Origin: Candidatus Accumulibacter proximus
GTDB lineage: Bacteria > Pseudomonadota > Gammaproteobacteria > Burkholderiales > Rhodocyclaceae
Length of the DNA stretch: 64,000 bases
Direction: 5' to 3'
NCBI GenBank assembly: GCA_016709675.1
Contig: JADJMH010000001.1
Span: forward strand, 620,001-684,000
Below are positions 44,540 through 53,850 of this stretch, in pieces (position 1 is the first letter of the stretch; each line of letters opens with the position of its first letter). A program made the position numbers and the translations under genes. The notes under the pieces were generated by a model that saw only the letters and a program-made list of their open reading frames with translations, had not been told where the DNA came from and ran no database searches.

Positions 44540-46720
44540 TCATTGCGGCGGCAGACAGGATCGCAAGGCTTCATAGCCCGCGCTCAGCATCGAGCTGAGC
44601 TGAGGTGCCTGGCCAGTTTCGGCGCGCAACCAGCCCTCCACCTGCGCCAGCAACGCCGCCCGTACCGGACTGCTACGCCAGGCTTGCGGGGTGCTGGCAA
44701 AAGCCGGTAACACGCTTTCCGGCGGCATCGGCGTCTTTTCGCGCTGTTCGGGGAGCAGGTCGGCCATCGCCAGGCGCACGTAGAGCCGCGGCGCGCAGTG
44801 GCGCAGTCGGGTGACCACTTGGGCCGGGCTGCCCTGGAGAAAATTCGGCGGAAAAGTCTCGGCTGTCTGGTGACAGGCGGCGCAGTAGGGCTGGAAGCTG
44901 CGCTGCGCCCTGTCATTGGCAGCCGTCGGCGGCATTGCGGCGGCGGCTGGCTCAGCGGGGGCGACGGCAGGTACTTCAAGCTGCGGTGGCGGCAGCGCGC
45001 GCGCCGCCTGGCAGCACCCTGTGCCGCCGCGCGCGCCCGCAGCAATGCCCAGCTCGCCGAACAGCGCCGCGAAGAGCGGCTCGCGCGGGAAGGGTGCCGG
45101 TGCGAAAAGCGCCGCCGCCTGCGGCCCGCTGACCAGGCGGTCGACGGCCTGCTGGACGATGGCGAAATCCTGGCGGACTTCGATCGTGACCTCGCCGTGA
45201 TCGCTGCCGGCAGGGCGCCGGACCTCGATGACGGCGATGGCGTTGCCAGCAGCGGTGCGCGCTGCACGGCCGTCCACAAACGGCTGCAGTTTCATCACGG
45301 CGGGCGTCGCGCGGCCAGCGGGGCGCAGTCTGGCGGCGTTCACCGCCGTACCGTCGGCCAGCGTCAGTCGCGTCAGCTCGCCATCAACGCTTCGCCCGGC
45401 CTGCCAGGCGAGCGTTCCTTCGAGCAGCGTGCCGCCGGGCGCGGCGCAGCGCAGCGAGGCACGCGACGCTGCTTTGCTCGCCGCGAAGCGACAGGGTGCC
45501 GTGACGCGCACGACCGGCACCGTCGCCGGCCGCGCCAGCGCCGCGTCGAGCTGAGCCCGGTCGGTGGCGGCGACAAACTCGCTGAGTCCGGCTACCAGCT
45601 TGCGCAGCGCGTCGGGCGCATCGGCCCGCCAGACTTCGCGTGATGGTCGTGGCAGCAGCGGGTCGAAAGGCACGGCGACGTGCGAAAAGGCCACTCGGGC
45701 GGCGCTGTCAGCCGGCCAGTGGCGCATGCCCTGCAGGGGATTGCGGTTGGCGATGTCGGGATTGCCGATCGCCAGCCCGCCCGGCCAGCGACGGCGAGCT
45801 TCGGCGCGCAGCGGCGCGGCCACCGCCTGCTCGAAGTCCGCATCGGCTTTCCAGCTCTGGCCACCGGCGAGCGCGTGGCGCAGGGTGGCGGCGAACAGAC
45901 CGGCGCGGCAGCGATGGCCGCTGACATCGTTGCCGCCACAGCCTTCCTGCCAGAGCCGCTGGGTCAGCGCAAAGCCGTTTGCCCGCTCGCTGGCGTTGTC
46001 GATGGCGTAAGGGACGTCGACCCCACGCTCGACAGGGATGCCGTAGAACCGGCGGCCGCTGGCGAGCAACAAGGCAGCGACCTGCGGATTGGCGTTACTT
46101 TCGTCCCACAGCGCGCGCGAGAAGATCGGCGCGCCGTTCTGGTGGCAGGCGAAGCACAGCGTGCGGGGGGCGTAAACCACCTTCGGCCTGCCGCCCGCCC
46201 GGTAGTCCTTGACCAGCTGGAACTCGAAGCGACCGGCGGCCTCGTTGTAACTGATGACTTCGAGCACCGCCGACTTCTCCTGATAGCCGAGGTAGAGGCG
46301 ATCCTTGAGCAGCGGCGCGCCGAACGCCGCCGGTGATGCGTCGACGGCGACGACCACCCGCGGGTAAGCGAAGTAGTCGGGCGCGGCAGCGGTCCGCTGC
46401 AGGGAGCGACCGAGCGGGATCAGCACGCGCTTGGCCGGTGGCAGCGGGCTGGCCGGCGCGCGCTGCAGTTGTGCGTCGAGCCTGGCGAGCAGGGCCTCGA
46501 AGGGGAACGGCAGTTCGATTTCCGCCTGCCCGCCGCGCTGCACGGCGAACAGCCGGTCGAACAGCGAGCGCCCGACGCCGGGCAGGTTCTCACCGGGTAG
46601 CGCCGGGTCAACCACCCAGGTCGGCGCCGGGGCCCCAGCCGCCTGGGCAGGGCTTGCCTGGCCGCAGGTGAAACCCAGCAGCAGCGCCGGCAGGAGCAGC
46701 AGGACCCGGGGCCGGCTCAT
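44540..46720 (-). CDS. Large exported c-type cytochrome-like protein
   Basis: 726 residues with signal peptide (VLLLLPALLLGFTCGQASPAQA). Two haem-binding sites are seen: CFACH (LCFACHQNGAPIFSR, about residue 190) and CAACH (YCAACHQT, about 625). The first half resembles haem proteins described only as hypothetical; a Pro/Ala-rich linker precedes the second haem. Sits between the two di-haem paralogues and the lipoprotein in the same operon. Confidence 0.75.
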   Translation of the reverse strand: MSRPRVLLLLPALLLGFTCGQASPAQAAGAPAPTWVVDPALPGENLPGVGRSLFDRLFAVQRGGQAEIELPFPFEALLARLDAQLQRAPASPLPPAKRVLIPLGRSLQRTAAAPDYFAYPRVVVAVDASPAAFGAPLLKDRLYLGYQEKSAVLEVISYNEAAGRFEFQLVKDYRAGGRPKVVYAPRTLCFACHQNGAPIFSRALWDESNANPQVAALLLASGRRFYGIPVERGVDVPYAIDNASERANGFALTQRLWQEGCGGNDVSGHRCRAGLFAATLRHALAGGQSWKADADFEQAVAAPLRAEARRRWPGGLAIGNPDIANRNPLQGMRHWPADSAARVAFSHVAVPFDPLLPRPSREVWRADAPDALRKLVAGLSEFVAATDRAQLDAALARPATVPVVRVTAPCRFAASKAASRASLRCAAPGGTLLEGTLAWQAGRSVDGELTRLTLADGTAVNAARLRPAGRATPAVMKLQPFVDGRAARTAAGNAIAVIEVRRPAGSDHGEVTIEVRQDFAIVQQAVDRLVSGPQAAALFAPAPFPREPLFAALFGELGIAAGARGGTGCCQAARALPPPQLEVPAVAPAEPAAAAMPPTAANDRAQRSFQPYCAACHQTAETFPPNFLQGSPAQVVTRLRHCAPRLYVRLAMADLLPEQREKTPMPPESVLPAFASTPQAWRSSPVRAALLAQVEGWLRAETGQAPQLSSMLSAGYEALRSCLPPQ

Positions 46721-46757
46721 CGGGGACTTTCATTGCCAGCCGGCCAGCACGCACCGA

Positions 46758-47648
46758 TCAGGAAGCCGCGGCCGCGAGCGTCCGCGTTTGTGTCCCTGGC
46801 CAGCATTCTTCCTGCACCTTGCCGGTCTTGACGAAGTCCTCCCTCGCCTTGTCGTCGGTAGTCCGGTCGTGGAGGGTGAAATTGAGGGCAAAACCGCGGT
46901 CCAGATAGGCACGGCCAAGGTAGAAGCCCGGCCGGATCATGCGAATCTCGTCGCGCACGCGCAGGCCTCGACGACCGGCGAGGTAATCCGGCTTTTCCTG
47001 GTAGCCGGCGATTTCATCGCTGAAGAAGTAATCGATGATGATCGATTCCCGTCGGGCATCGAGCAGACTCTGGCCGCAGTACAGCTTGGCAGGGAACAGC
47101 AGCCAGGTCTCCTTGCCGCCATAGTTCATCTTTTTTGGCTCGCCTTCGACCAGACCTGCCTTCTTCAGCAGCGACAGATCCTCGATGCGATTGCGCAACA
47201 CCCGCTCGTCACGGAAGAAGACCTTGCCGCGCCAGAGGGTTTCGCCGACTTCCTCGATCACCAGCCCCTTGAGGTGCAGCGCGGTACCGGCGAAACCGCC
47301 GACGATTTCCGACAACCGGAATTTGCCGCTCTCGCCGCGCGGCAGAAGGATGCGGCCATCGAAGGCGCCGTCGGGGATCGGCCCGGCAGTCAGGCGGGCG
47401 TAGAGCTGGTCGAGCTGCTCCTGGTCGAGCTTCGCCAGGTAATCTGGGGTGATTTTCGCCAGTTCGGCCGTTGCAATCGGATATTTGTAATCCACCTGGG
47501 CCAGGTCCATCTTCGACTGGTGGCTCTTGTCGTAGGGGGCGAAGCCGATCTTGGGTGGCTCCGGCTTGCTGCACGCGGCCAGGGTGAGGGCGAGAGCGGC
47601 AGGGACGAGGGCACCGGTACGCAGCAGAGAAATCTTGGGCAGTCTCAT
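46758..47648 (-). CDS. Hypothetical lipoprotein of the cytochrome cluster
   Basis: 296 residues. Lipobox LAAC at residues 23-26 after a hydrophobic signal. No CxxCH site and no recognised domain; charged, mostly beta-like sequence with FDGRILLPRGESGKFRLSEIVGGF. Being placed between two haem-protein genes with short gaps (37 and 19 bases), it is likely an accessory or outer-membrane partner of the same system. Confidence 0.7.
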   Translation of the reverse strand: MRLPKISLLRTGALVPAALALTLAACSKPEPPKIGFAPYDKSHQSKMDLAQVDYKYPIATAELAKITPDYLAKLDQEQLDQLYARLTAGPIPDGAFDGRILLPRGESGKFRLSEIVGGFAGTALHLKGLVIEEVGETLWRGKVFFRDERVLRNRIEDLSLLKKAGLVEGEPKKMNYGGKETWLLFPAKLYCGQSLLDARRESIIIDYFFSDEIAGYQEKPDYLAGRRGLRVRDEIRMIRPGFYLGRAYLDRGFALNFTLHDRTTDDKAREDFVKTGKVQEECWPGTQTRTLAAAAS

Positions 47649-47667
47649 GTCTATTCTCCGGGTGGCC

Positions 47668-50280
47668 TCAGAGCGTGGCCAGGAAGGCAGTCAGCGCCTT
47701 TTTGTCCGCTTCGGAAAGATCTTCGCCAAAACGATGGCCCTCGTTCTCGATCTCCTGCGTGCAGGTCTGGTAGTTGGCTCTGATGAAGTCGCGCCGCTCG
47801 CGCAGGATGTCGACGAAACGCGATGGCTGCTTGAGGATCTCGTCGGCCATCGCCTGCAGTACCGGCACCTGATCCTTCTTGCCGGCCGCTTCGAGTTTCG
47901 CCGGATCGCGCCTGGCGAGAAACAGGTCGCCGACCAGTTGCTTGTGCGTCAACCCGTTGAGGAAACCGGCGCTGGTACCCGCCGGGACCTTCACCTGGCC
48001 GAAGCCGAACAGTGGCTTTTCGGTCGTGCCGTCGAGCGGCCGGATGCCGACGTCGATCAGCAGGTCGGCGTTGGTCAGTGTGCGCTTGAAGCCCCTTTCC
48101 CTGGGGTGCAGCAGCTCGAACATCGAACGTTTGTAGAGCTCGAAGCGTCCCTCGACGCTGGGGTCGTAGCGCAGGCAGTCGGGCTGTTGATCGAGCGGCT
48201 TGCCGCTGGCGTCGACATAGCGGGCGCGGTGGAAGTCGTTGGCCTTGTTGGCAGGCTTACCGCAGATCTCGGGACCGATGGCATTGTTGTGCATGAATGG
48301 CGCCGTCGCCCAGACATTGACCAGCGAAATGTTGCGGTAATAGCCGCGACCGCCGTCCTTGAGTTCGTTGCGCTCGGGAATGTCGGCGACCAGCGGCTGC
48401 TTGCGCAGAGTGTCGGAAGCGTACTCCATGTACAGGTGGCCGGCCTTGTGGTTCGAGTGCAGCGCCCGGCAGCGGAAAGTGCCGACCTCGGTGACCGGCG
48501 TTGGCTGATCGTTGCCGAGAAAATCGACACGCACCTGGCGTGGGTGCTGCGGGTTGGCAGCCGCAAAGTCACGGTTCCTGAACGGCCCGCCTTCGCTTTC
48601 CGGGATGCTGGAATGGCAGCGCGCGCAGTTCTCCGCGAACACCGTTTGCCCGCGCGTGACAGCGCCTTTGCCGAACTCCTGTTCCAGCTCGAAGACGAAA
48701 TCGGCGCGGCTGTAGCTCGCAGCCGGACTCGCCGCCTGACGGGCCATCGCCCGGGCGGCAGCCAGGTCGGTCTGGTCCGACTCGGCGGAAGCGAAGAAAT
48801 CCAGCAGATTCTGCAGGCGATCCTCGATCGCCCGGAAGTTCGGGCAATCGCGCCGGCACTGCCCGATGTTGAACGGCGTCTGGCCAAAGCCGCGCTGCTC
48901 CGGGTCAACCTGGCGCATGTCGGAGAAGTGATTGACCCAGCACTGCTCGGAGCACGAGCCGATGTTGAAATAGACACGCTGGATCGCTTCGTGCGCGCCG
49001 ATCGAATCCTCACCACCCTTGAGGATGCGGTGCACGCCGGGCAGCACGACTTTCTGGCCGCCGAGGTTGACCACCGTCGTGTCGTCCTCACGCGTGCTCT
49101 TCTGCCAGCACTTGCCGTTGCGGCCCGGTTCGCACCAGCACTTGTCCTCGTCCTTCTCGGCGCCACAGGAGTTGGCCTTGCGCCACTTGGTGACGATTTC
49201 GCCCTTGAATACGGGCCGCTGGGCCACATTGATCAGGGCGTTGATCGTACCCGGGTTGTTGATCTGGTCGTGCGAGATCGCCGAGGTGTCGGTGACGCCC
49301 GGCCGGGCATGGGCAAACATCTGGTATTCCAGGCTGCTGATCGGCATCCCCGACCCCAGCAACTCGGACATGCGGGTGTACTGGTTGCCGATCAGGCCCT
49401 TGATGTTCTCCCACTTCGGATGCGCCGGATCCGCCGGCGGGTTGAGCGGGTCAAAGGCAATATGGCACGAGCCACAGGAGGTGCCGATCAGGAAGGGCGG
49501 CTCGACCGAGGCGTCGGCCAGCTTGCTCACCCGCTGATCCGATTCGATGCCGCTGGTCGCGGCGAGCGTCCGGCTGTAGCCGGACCACGTCGCCGTGCCG
49601 CCGTTGAGCTGCGTCCACTTGGCGGCGTCAAAGCGCGGATTGGGAAACTTGCGGATGCCCAGCGCACCGGTCGAGGTGCCAAATTTCAGGTCGCAGGCCG
49701 AGTGTCGCTGGTCGGCCTTGCCACCCTGGCTATGCGGATCGTCGGCGTCCAGCGCCGCATCCTTCAGGCTGCAGGCGGGATCGACGTAGCCCGGTTTGCC
49801 GACGTACTTGAGCAACACATCGTCACCGGGGCACCAGTCGAAGCCGTAGGTCTCGTCGACCGAGCGGGCCGGGCAGTCGGGCTCGCCGGGCTTGCAGCAG
49901 GCCGGATCGTTGATGATTCCCCAGGCCCAGAAGCGATCATCGCGCTGGTCGGCGCGCAGCACGCGGAACCAGTCGACCAGCACGCCGATGCGCTGCTGGA
50001 AGGTATAGGTATGAAAGCGGTCGTTGCCGGCAGTGGCCTTGAACCAGATCAGCCGGCCGACGCACTCGGACTCGTTCAGTCCCTCACGGGCGCAGGCCTC
50101 GTGGTAGGGGGCGTCCTGATCGACGCTGGACGCTTCGGGAAGCGCCTGCCCGGACGCGACGACAGCGGCAGCGGGGGTGCTCTGGGCATAGGCGTCACCT
50201 GCCGTTCGCTCGTGAAAGACGCCAACGCCGGCGCCGACCATGACCAATACCGCCACCGCGGCAAGCAGAGCACGTTTCAT
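47668..50280 (-). CDS. Large di-haem cytochrome c, first gene of the cluster
   Basis: 870 residues from the ATG at 50280 (AGGAGGG 5 bases upstream). Signal peptide or anchor (ALLAAVAVLVMVGAGVGVF). Haem sites CGSCH (SCGSCHIAFDPLNPP) and CARCH (NCARCHSSIPE), many further cysteines (about 20) likely in disulfides, and WATAPFMHNNAIGP equivalent to the LHNGSVP block of the paralogues. C-terminal ADKKALTAFLATL matches the same tail motif. Role unknown; probable redox enzyme of the periplasm. Confidence 0.78.
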   Translation of the reverse strand: MKRALLAAVAVLVMVGAGVGVFHERTAGDAYAQSTPAAAVVASGQALPEASSVDQDAPYHEACAREGLNESECVGRLIWFKATAGNDRFHTYTFQQRIGVLVDWFRVLRADQRDDRFWAWGIINDPACCKPGEPDCPARSVDETYGFDWCPGDDVLLKYVGKPGYVDPACSLKDAALDADDPHSQGGKADQRHSACDLKFGTSTGALGIRKFPNPRFDAAKWTQLNGGTATWSGYSRTLAATSGIESDQRVSKLADASVEPPFLIGTSCGSCHIAFDPLNPPADPAHPKWENIKGLIGNQYTRMSELLGSGMPISSLEYQMFAHARPGVTDTSAISHDQINNPGTINALINVAQRPVFKGEIVTKWRKANSCGAEKDEDKCWCEPGRNGKCWQKSTREDDTTVVNLGGQKVVLPGVHRILKGGEDSIGAHEAIQRVYFNIGSCSEQCWVNHFSDMRQVDPEQRGFGQTPFNIGQCRRDCPNFRAIEDRLQNLLDFFASAESDQTDLAAARAMARQAASPAASYSRADFVFELEQEFGKGAVTRGQTVFAENCARCHSSIPESEGGPFRNRDFAAANPQHPRQVRVDFLGNDQPTPVTEVGTFRCRALHSNHKAGHLYMEYASDTLRKQPLVADIPERNELKDGGRGYYRNISLVNVWATAPFMHNNAIGPEICGKPANKANDFHRARYVDASGKPLDQQPDCLRYDPSVEGRFELYKRSMFELLHPRERGFKRTLTNADLLIDVGIRPLDGTTEKPLFGFGQVKVPAGTSAGFLNGLTHKQLVGDLFLARRDPAKLEAAGKKDQVPVLQAMADEILKQPSRFVDILRERRDFIRANYQTCTQEIENEGHRFGEDLSEADKKALTAFLATL

Positions 50281-50603
50281 GTCTTCCCTCCTGATGTCCA
50301 GGCCCATCCAGGGTCCGCGGTGTTGTCAATTCTTGTTTGCCTGCGCGACGCTTCCCGGTGGCCACGTTAGCCTCGTGATACTGAGAACAGGCTTGAACCG
50401 GGGCGGTTCCATAGAGTTGCTGAATGCGGGATTCGCAGATCATTCACCGGGTGAATGTGGCTGCCGGATGATCCGAGGTCACCTTCCTGGTATCGATCGC
50501 GAACGCACCTGGCGGCCAGAATGCGAGGGCGACGATCCCCCGCAGCAGCCTTCCGCCTGCGGCATGCTAGAATCGCGCCCCGATCCAGCCCCGACCCCCG
50601 GCG
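50281..50603. other. Intergenic region between the divergent cytochrome cluster and rep
   Basis: 323 bases that must hold the promoters of both directions. No convincing sigma-70 pair or operator palindrome was identified; CATGCTAGAATCG (50562-50574) contains a TAGAAT -10-like box for rep. Confidence 0.35.
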
Positions 50604-52598
50604 ATGTCCGCGATATCCGTGCTGAACCCCCCGCAACGTGAAGCAATCCGCTACCTCGACGGGCCCCTGCTGGTCCTCGCCGGTGCCGGCTCGGGCAAGA
50701 CGCGCGTGATCACCGAGAAGATCGTCTACCTGATCGAGTCCTGCGGCTTCAGCCCGAGCAATATCGCAGCGATCACCTTCACCAACAAGGCGGCGCGCGA
50801 AATGCAGGCGAGGGTGAGCAGGCTACTTGCCGGCAAACCTTCGCAAGGCCTGACGATCTCGACCTTTCACGCTCTCGGGGTGCGTATCCTGCGCGAGGAG
50901 GCCGGCAGCATCGGCTACAAACCCGGTTTTTCGATCCTCGACTCGACCGACTGCTTCGGTATCGTTTCGGAGCTGGCCGGCAGTGTCGACAAGGCCACCA
51001 TACGCAAGCTGCAGTGGCTGATCTCGAACTGGAAGAGCGCCCTCGTCTCGCCGGACGAGGCGCGGAAAAATGCGCAGAACGACAGCGAAGCCCTCGCCGC
51101 CAACGCTTTCGCCAGCTATGCGGCGACTTTGAGGGCGTACCAGGCGGTCGACTTTGACGATCTGATCGCGATCCCCGTGGCGCTCTTCGAGAACCAGCCC
51201 ACCATCCGCGACAAATGGCAAAACCGCCTGCGCTATCTGCTGATCGATGAATACCAGGATACCAATGTCAGCCAGTACCAGCTGCTCAGGCTCCTGGCGG
51301 GACCGCGCGCCGCGTTCACCGCAGTCGGCGATGACGATCAGGCGATCTATGGCTGGCGCGGTGCCGATATCGCCAATCTGCGTGGGCTGCCGCGCGACTA
51401 CCCGAACCTCAAGGTGATCAAGCTCGAACAGAACTACCGCTCGACAATCCGCATCCTCAAGGCGGCCAACGCCCTGATCTCGCACAACGAGAAGCTGTTC
51501 GACAAGAAGCTCTGGTCAGAGTTGGGCCACGGTGATCCGATCACCGTCCACACCTGCCCGGACAAGGAAAGGGAGGCCGAGGCGGTGGTCATGAAGCTGC
51601 AGGCCCACCGCTTCGAGCATCAGGGACAGTTCCGGGATTATGCGATCCTCTATCGCGGCAATTTCCAGGCGCGCGCGATCGAGCAGTTCCTGCGCAACCA
51701 GCGCATCCCCTACCTCTTGTCGGGCGGGCAGTCCTTTTTCGACAAGGCCGAGATCAAGGACATCACTTCCTACCTGCGCCTGCTGGCGAACAACGACGAT
51801 GACCCGGCTTTCATCCGTGCCGTCAGTACGCCCCGGCGAGGCGTCGGTACCGGCACGTTGCAGGCGCTGGGCAGCTATGCTGGCGAACGCCGGATCTCGC
51901 TCTTCGCTGCCGCCTTCGAGCAAGGCTTTGCAGCGCGCGTCCAGACACGCCAACTAGCCCCCCTGCTCGAGTTCTGCGAGTTCGTCAAACGCCTGCAAGC
52001 GCGCGCCGGCAGAGAGCCGGCAGCACAGGTGATGGCCGATCTGCTCACCGCCATCGCTTACGAGGCTTGGTTGTACGATCAGGACGAAGCGCGGACCGCT
52101 CGGGTCAAGTGGCGAAATGTTCAGGAGTTCTGCGACTGGTTGAGCCGCAAGGGCGAGGAGGAGCAGAAGACCTTGATCGACCTCACCCAGACCATTGCCC
52201 TGATCAACATGCTCGACCGGGAGGATAGCGAGGTCGACGCCGTGCAACTGTCGACGCTGCACGCCGCCAAGGGACTGGAGTTCAAACACGTTTTCCTGAT
52301 CGGCGTCGAGGAAGGCGTTCTGCCACACCGGGAAGCGCAGACTGACAGCCGCATCGAAGAGGAACGCCGGCTGATGTACGTCGGCATCACCCGTGCGCAG
52401 CGCTCGCTGCACCTGAGCTACGCGGAGAAGCGTCAGCAGGGTCGCGAAGTGATCCCCTGCGAGGCGTCGCGCTTCATTGCCGAGATGGGTAGCGATGACC
52501 TGCGCTTCTCTGGCGGCAAGGCCGAGAGCCCGCCGGACAGGGCGATCAATGCAGATCGCTTCTCTGCGCTCAAGGCGATGCTTGGCAAAGTGAAGTAA
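50604..52598 (+). CDS. rep: ATP-dependent DNA helicase Rep
   Basis: 664 residues, UvrD/Rep superfamily I helicase. Walker A AGAGSGKTRVITEKI, motif Ia ITFTNKAAREM, DEYQDTN (motif II), GDDDQAIYGWRGA (motif III), QNYRST (IV) and TLHAAKGLEFKHVF (V), then GITRAQRSL (VI). Closest to Rep rather than UvrD by length and by HAAKGLEF/MLDRED region. Removes protein obstacles ahead of replication forks. Confidence 0.93.
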   Translation: MSAISVLNPPQREAIRYLDGPLLVLAGAGSGKTRVITEKIVYLIESCGFSPSNIAAITFTNKAAREMQARVSRLLAGKPSQGLTISTFHALGVRILREEAGSIGYKPGFSILDSTDCFGIVSELAGSVDKATIRKLQWLISNWKSALVSPDEARKNAQNDSEALAANAFASYAATLRAYQAVDFDDLIAIPVALFENQPTIRDKWQNRLRYLLIDEYQDTNVSQYQLLRLLAGPRAAFTAVGDDDQAIYGWRGADIANLRGLPRDYPNLKVIKLEQNYRSTIRILKAANALISHNEKLFDKKLWSELGHGDPITVHTCPDKEREAEAVVMKLQAHRFEHQGQFRDYAILYRGNFQARAIEQFLRNQRIPYLLSGGQSFFDKAEIKDITSYLRLLANNDDDPAFIRAVSTPRRGVGTGTLQALGSYAGERRISLFAAAFEQGFAARVQTRQLAPLLEFCEFVKRLQARAGREPAAQVMADLLTAIAYEAWLYDQDEARTARVKWRNVQEFCDWLSRKGEEEQKTLIDLTQTIALINMLDREDSEVDAVQLSTLHAAKGLEFKHVFLIGVEEGVLPHREAQTDSRIEEERRLMYVGITRAQRSLHLSYAEKRQQGREVIPCEASRFIAEMGSDDLRFSGGKAESPPDRAINADRFSALKAMLGKVK

Positions 52599-52763
52599 GT
52601 CCCGAGCGGCGTTCGGGTCACGCCCGGTTACGGCACATTACACAACTGTTGACATCCCCTCGGTCAGTCGCCGCGTTGATGGTAGCAAGGCCGCAAGGAA
52701 ACGACAGAATCCAACAAAACGGCCGAGCGAAACAAACCCACTCATCAACGAAAGGAAATCACC

Positions 52764-53119
52764 ATGTTCAAGAAGATCATCGCCATCGCCATCGCTGCTG
52801 CCTTTGGTTCCGCCGCTTTCGCGCAAGCTCCGGCGACCAGCCCGGCCAAGCCAATGGAAGCCAGCAAGCCAGCCGCCACAGCGCCGGCCGCGGTAGCCCC
52901 GACGACGGCTGCGGCACCGGCCGCAGTCACGCCAGCCAAGCCGGAAGTCAAAGCGGAAACAACCAAGGTGGAGGCGCCAAGCCGAAGGCCGTGAAGGTTT
53001 CCAGCAAGCCGGAGAGCAAGGGCAGCGAGGCCAAGAAGACCGAAGCTCCTGCCGCCACCGCGAGCACCACGCCCGGTGCCGGCAGCACCCCTGCCACAGC
53101 CCCGGCTCCGACCAAGTAA
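52764..53119 (+). pseudogene. Ala/Pro-rich exported protein with a frameshift
   Basis: Signal peptide MFKKIIAIAIAAAFGSAAFAQ, then a low-complexity Ala/Pro/Lys region. The first frame stops at 52994 (EAPSRRP), but the adjacent frame continues the same composition (KPKAVKVSSKPESKGSEAKKTEA ... APAPTK) to 53119. One lost base near 52975 explains it. Good ribosome site AAAGGAAA. Function unknown; either decay or a sequence error. Confidence 0.6.
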
Positions 53120-53166
53120 GCTGCGCTAGATGCAGCACCTTCGGGATAGCCTCCCGAAGGGCAGCA

Positions 53167-53193
53167 AAAAGCGGCCGTAAGGCCGCTTTTCTT
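53167..53193. terminator. Bidirectional terminator between convergent genes
   Basis: AAAAGCGGCC (53167-53176), loop GTAA, GGCCGCTTTT (53181-53190), flanked by A and T runs on the two sides, so it can serve both the Ala/Pro-rich gene and the cytochrome c5 gene. Confidence 0.88.
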
Positions 53194-53211
53194 CTTCCGG
53201 GCAAACACGAC

Positions 53212-53658
53212 TTACTTGGCGAGACCGACCAGGTGCTCTACGGCAGCCTTGATCTCGGCAGCGGTCAAGTCGGCACCGCCGCCCTTGGGCGGCATCGCCC
53301 CCTTGCCATTGGTGACGCTGTTGATCAGCACCGCGGTGCCGGTGGCTATACGTGGCGCCCAGGCCGCCTTGTCACCCGCTTTCGGCGCACCGGCGGCGCC
53401 ACTCGCGTGGCAGGCCATGCACACCGAGTTATAGACTGTCGCGCCGTCACGCGGCTTGCCATCCGATTTGGCTGCTGGCGCCTTGGCCAGTTCGAGCCTG
53501 GCGACTGGCTGAATGCGAGCTTCGGCCTCATCGGTACTGCCGGTCTTGACGCTTGCCTTGCCGAGCATCGAAAGCGGCCAGATGACAACGATCAGGACGA
53601 TTGCGATGACGATGGTGATCATCAGGATCATCCGCGAAGAGTTTTGCTGTTGAGCCAT
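53212..53658 (-). CDS. Membrane-anchored cytochrome c5
   Basis: 148 residues. N-terminal anchor (MILMITIVIAIVLIVVIWPLSML), one haem site CMACH, and the typical c5 tail GAPKAGDKAAWAPRI...NGKGAMPPKGGGADLTAAEIKAAVEHLV with the methionine ligand in AMPP. Electron carrier between the bc1 complex and terminal oxidases or peroxidases. Confidence 0.9.
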   Translation of the reverse strand: MAQQQNSSRMILMITIVIAIVLIVVIWPLSMLGKASVKTGSTDEAEARIQPVARLELAKAPAAKSDGKPRDGATVYNSVCMACHASGAAGAPKAGDKAAWAPRIATGTAVLINSVTNGKGAMPPKGGGADLTAAEIKAAVEHLVGLAK

Positions 53659-53773
53659 ACCAAATCCTTGATGGTGAACGGGTTAAGTAACGAATTGTAC
53701 CGCCGTTTCGCGGCGCTCAAAAGCACCGGAGTGGACTACCCCGAGCAAACCGGTTAAGCTTCGGACCCTGCAC

Positions 53774-53850
53774 GCGCCCGTAGCTCAGTTGGATAGAGTA
53801 CTGCCCTCCGAAGGCAGGGGTCGGACGTTCGAATCGTCTCGGGCGTGCCA
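53774..53850 (+). tRNA. tRNA-Arg (CCG)
   Basis: 77 bases. Acceptor GCGCCCG (53774-53780) with CGGGCGT (53840-53846, one G-U pair), D arm AGCTCAGTTGGATAGAGT, anticodon CCG in CTCCGAA, T arm GACGTTCGAATCGTC, encoded CCA. Confidence 0.95.

Noticed and set aside
47551..50370. 939-codon plus-strand ORF opposite the cytochrome genes
   Set aside because: It is the antisense shadow of the 870-residue cytochrome in GC-rich DNA; the protein has no domain, while the minus strand has signal peptide, haem sites and a ribosome site.
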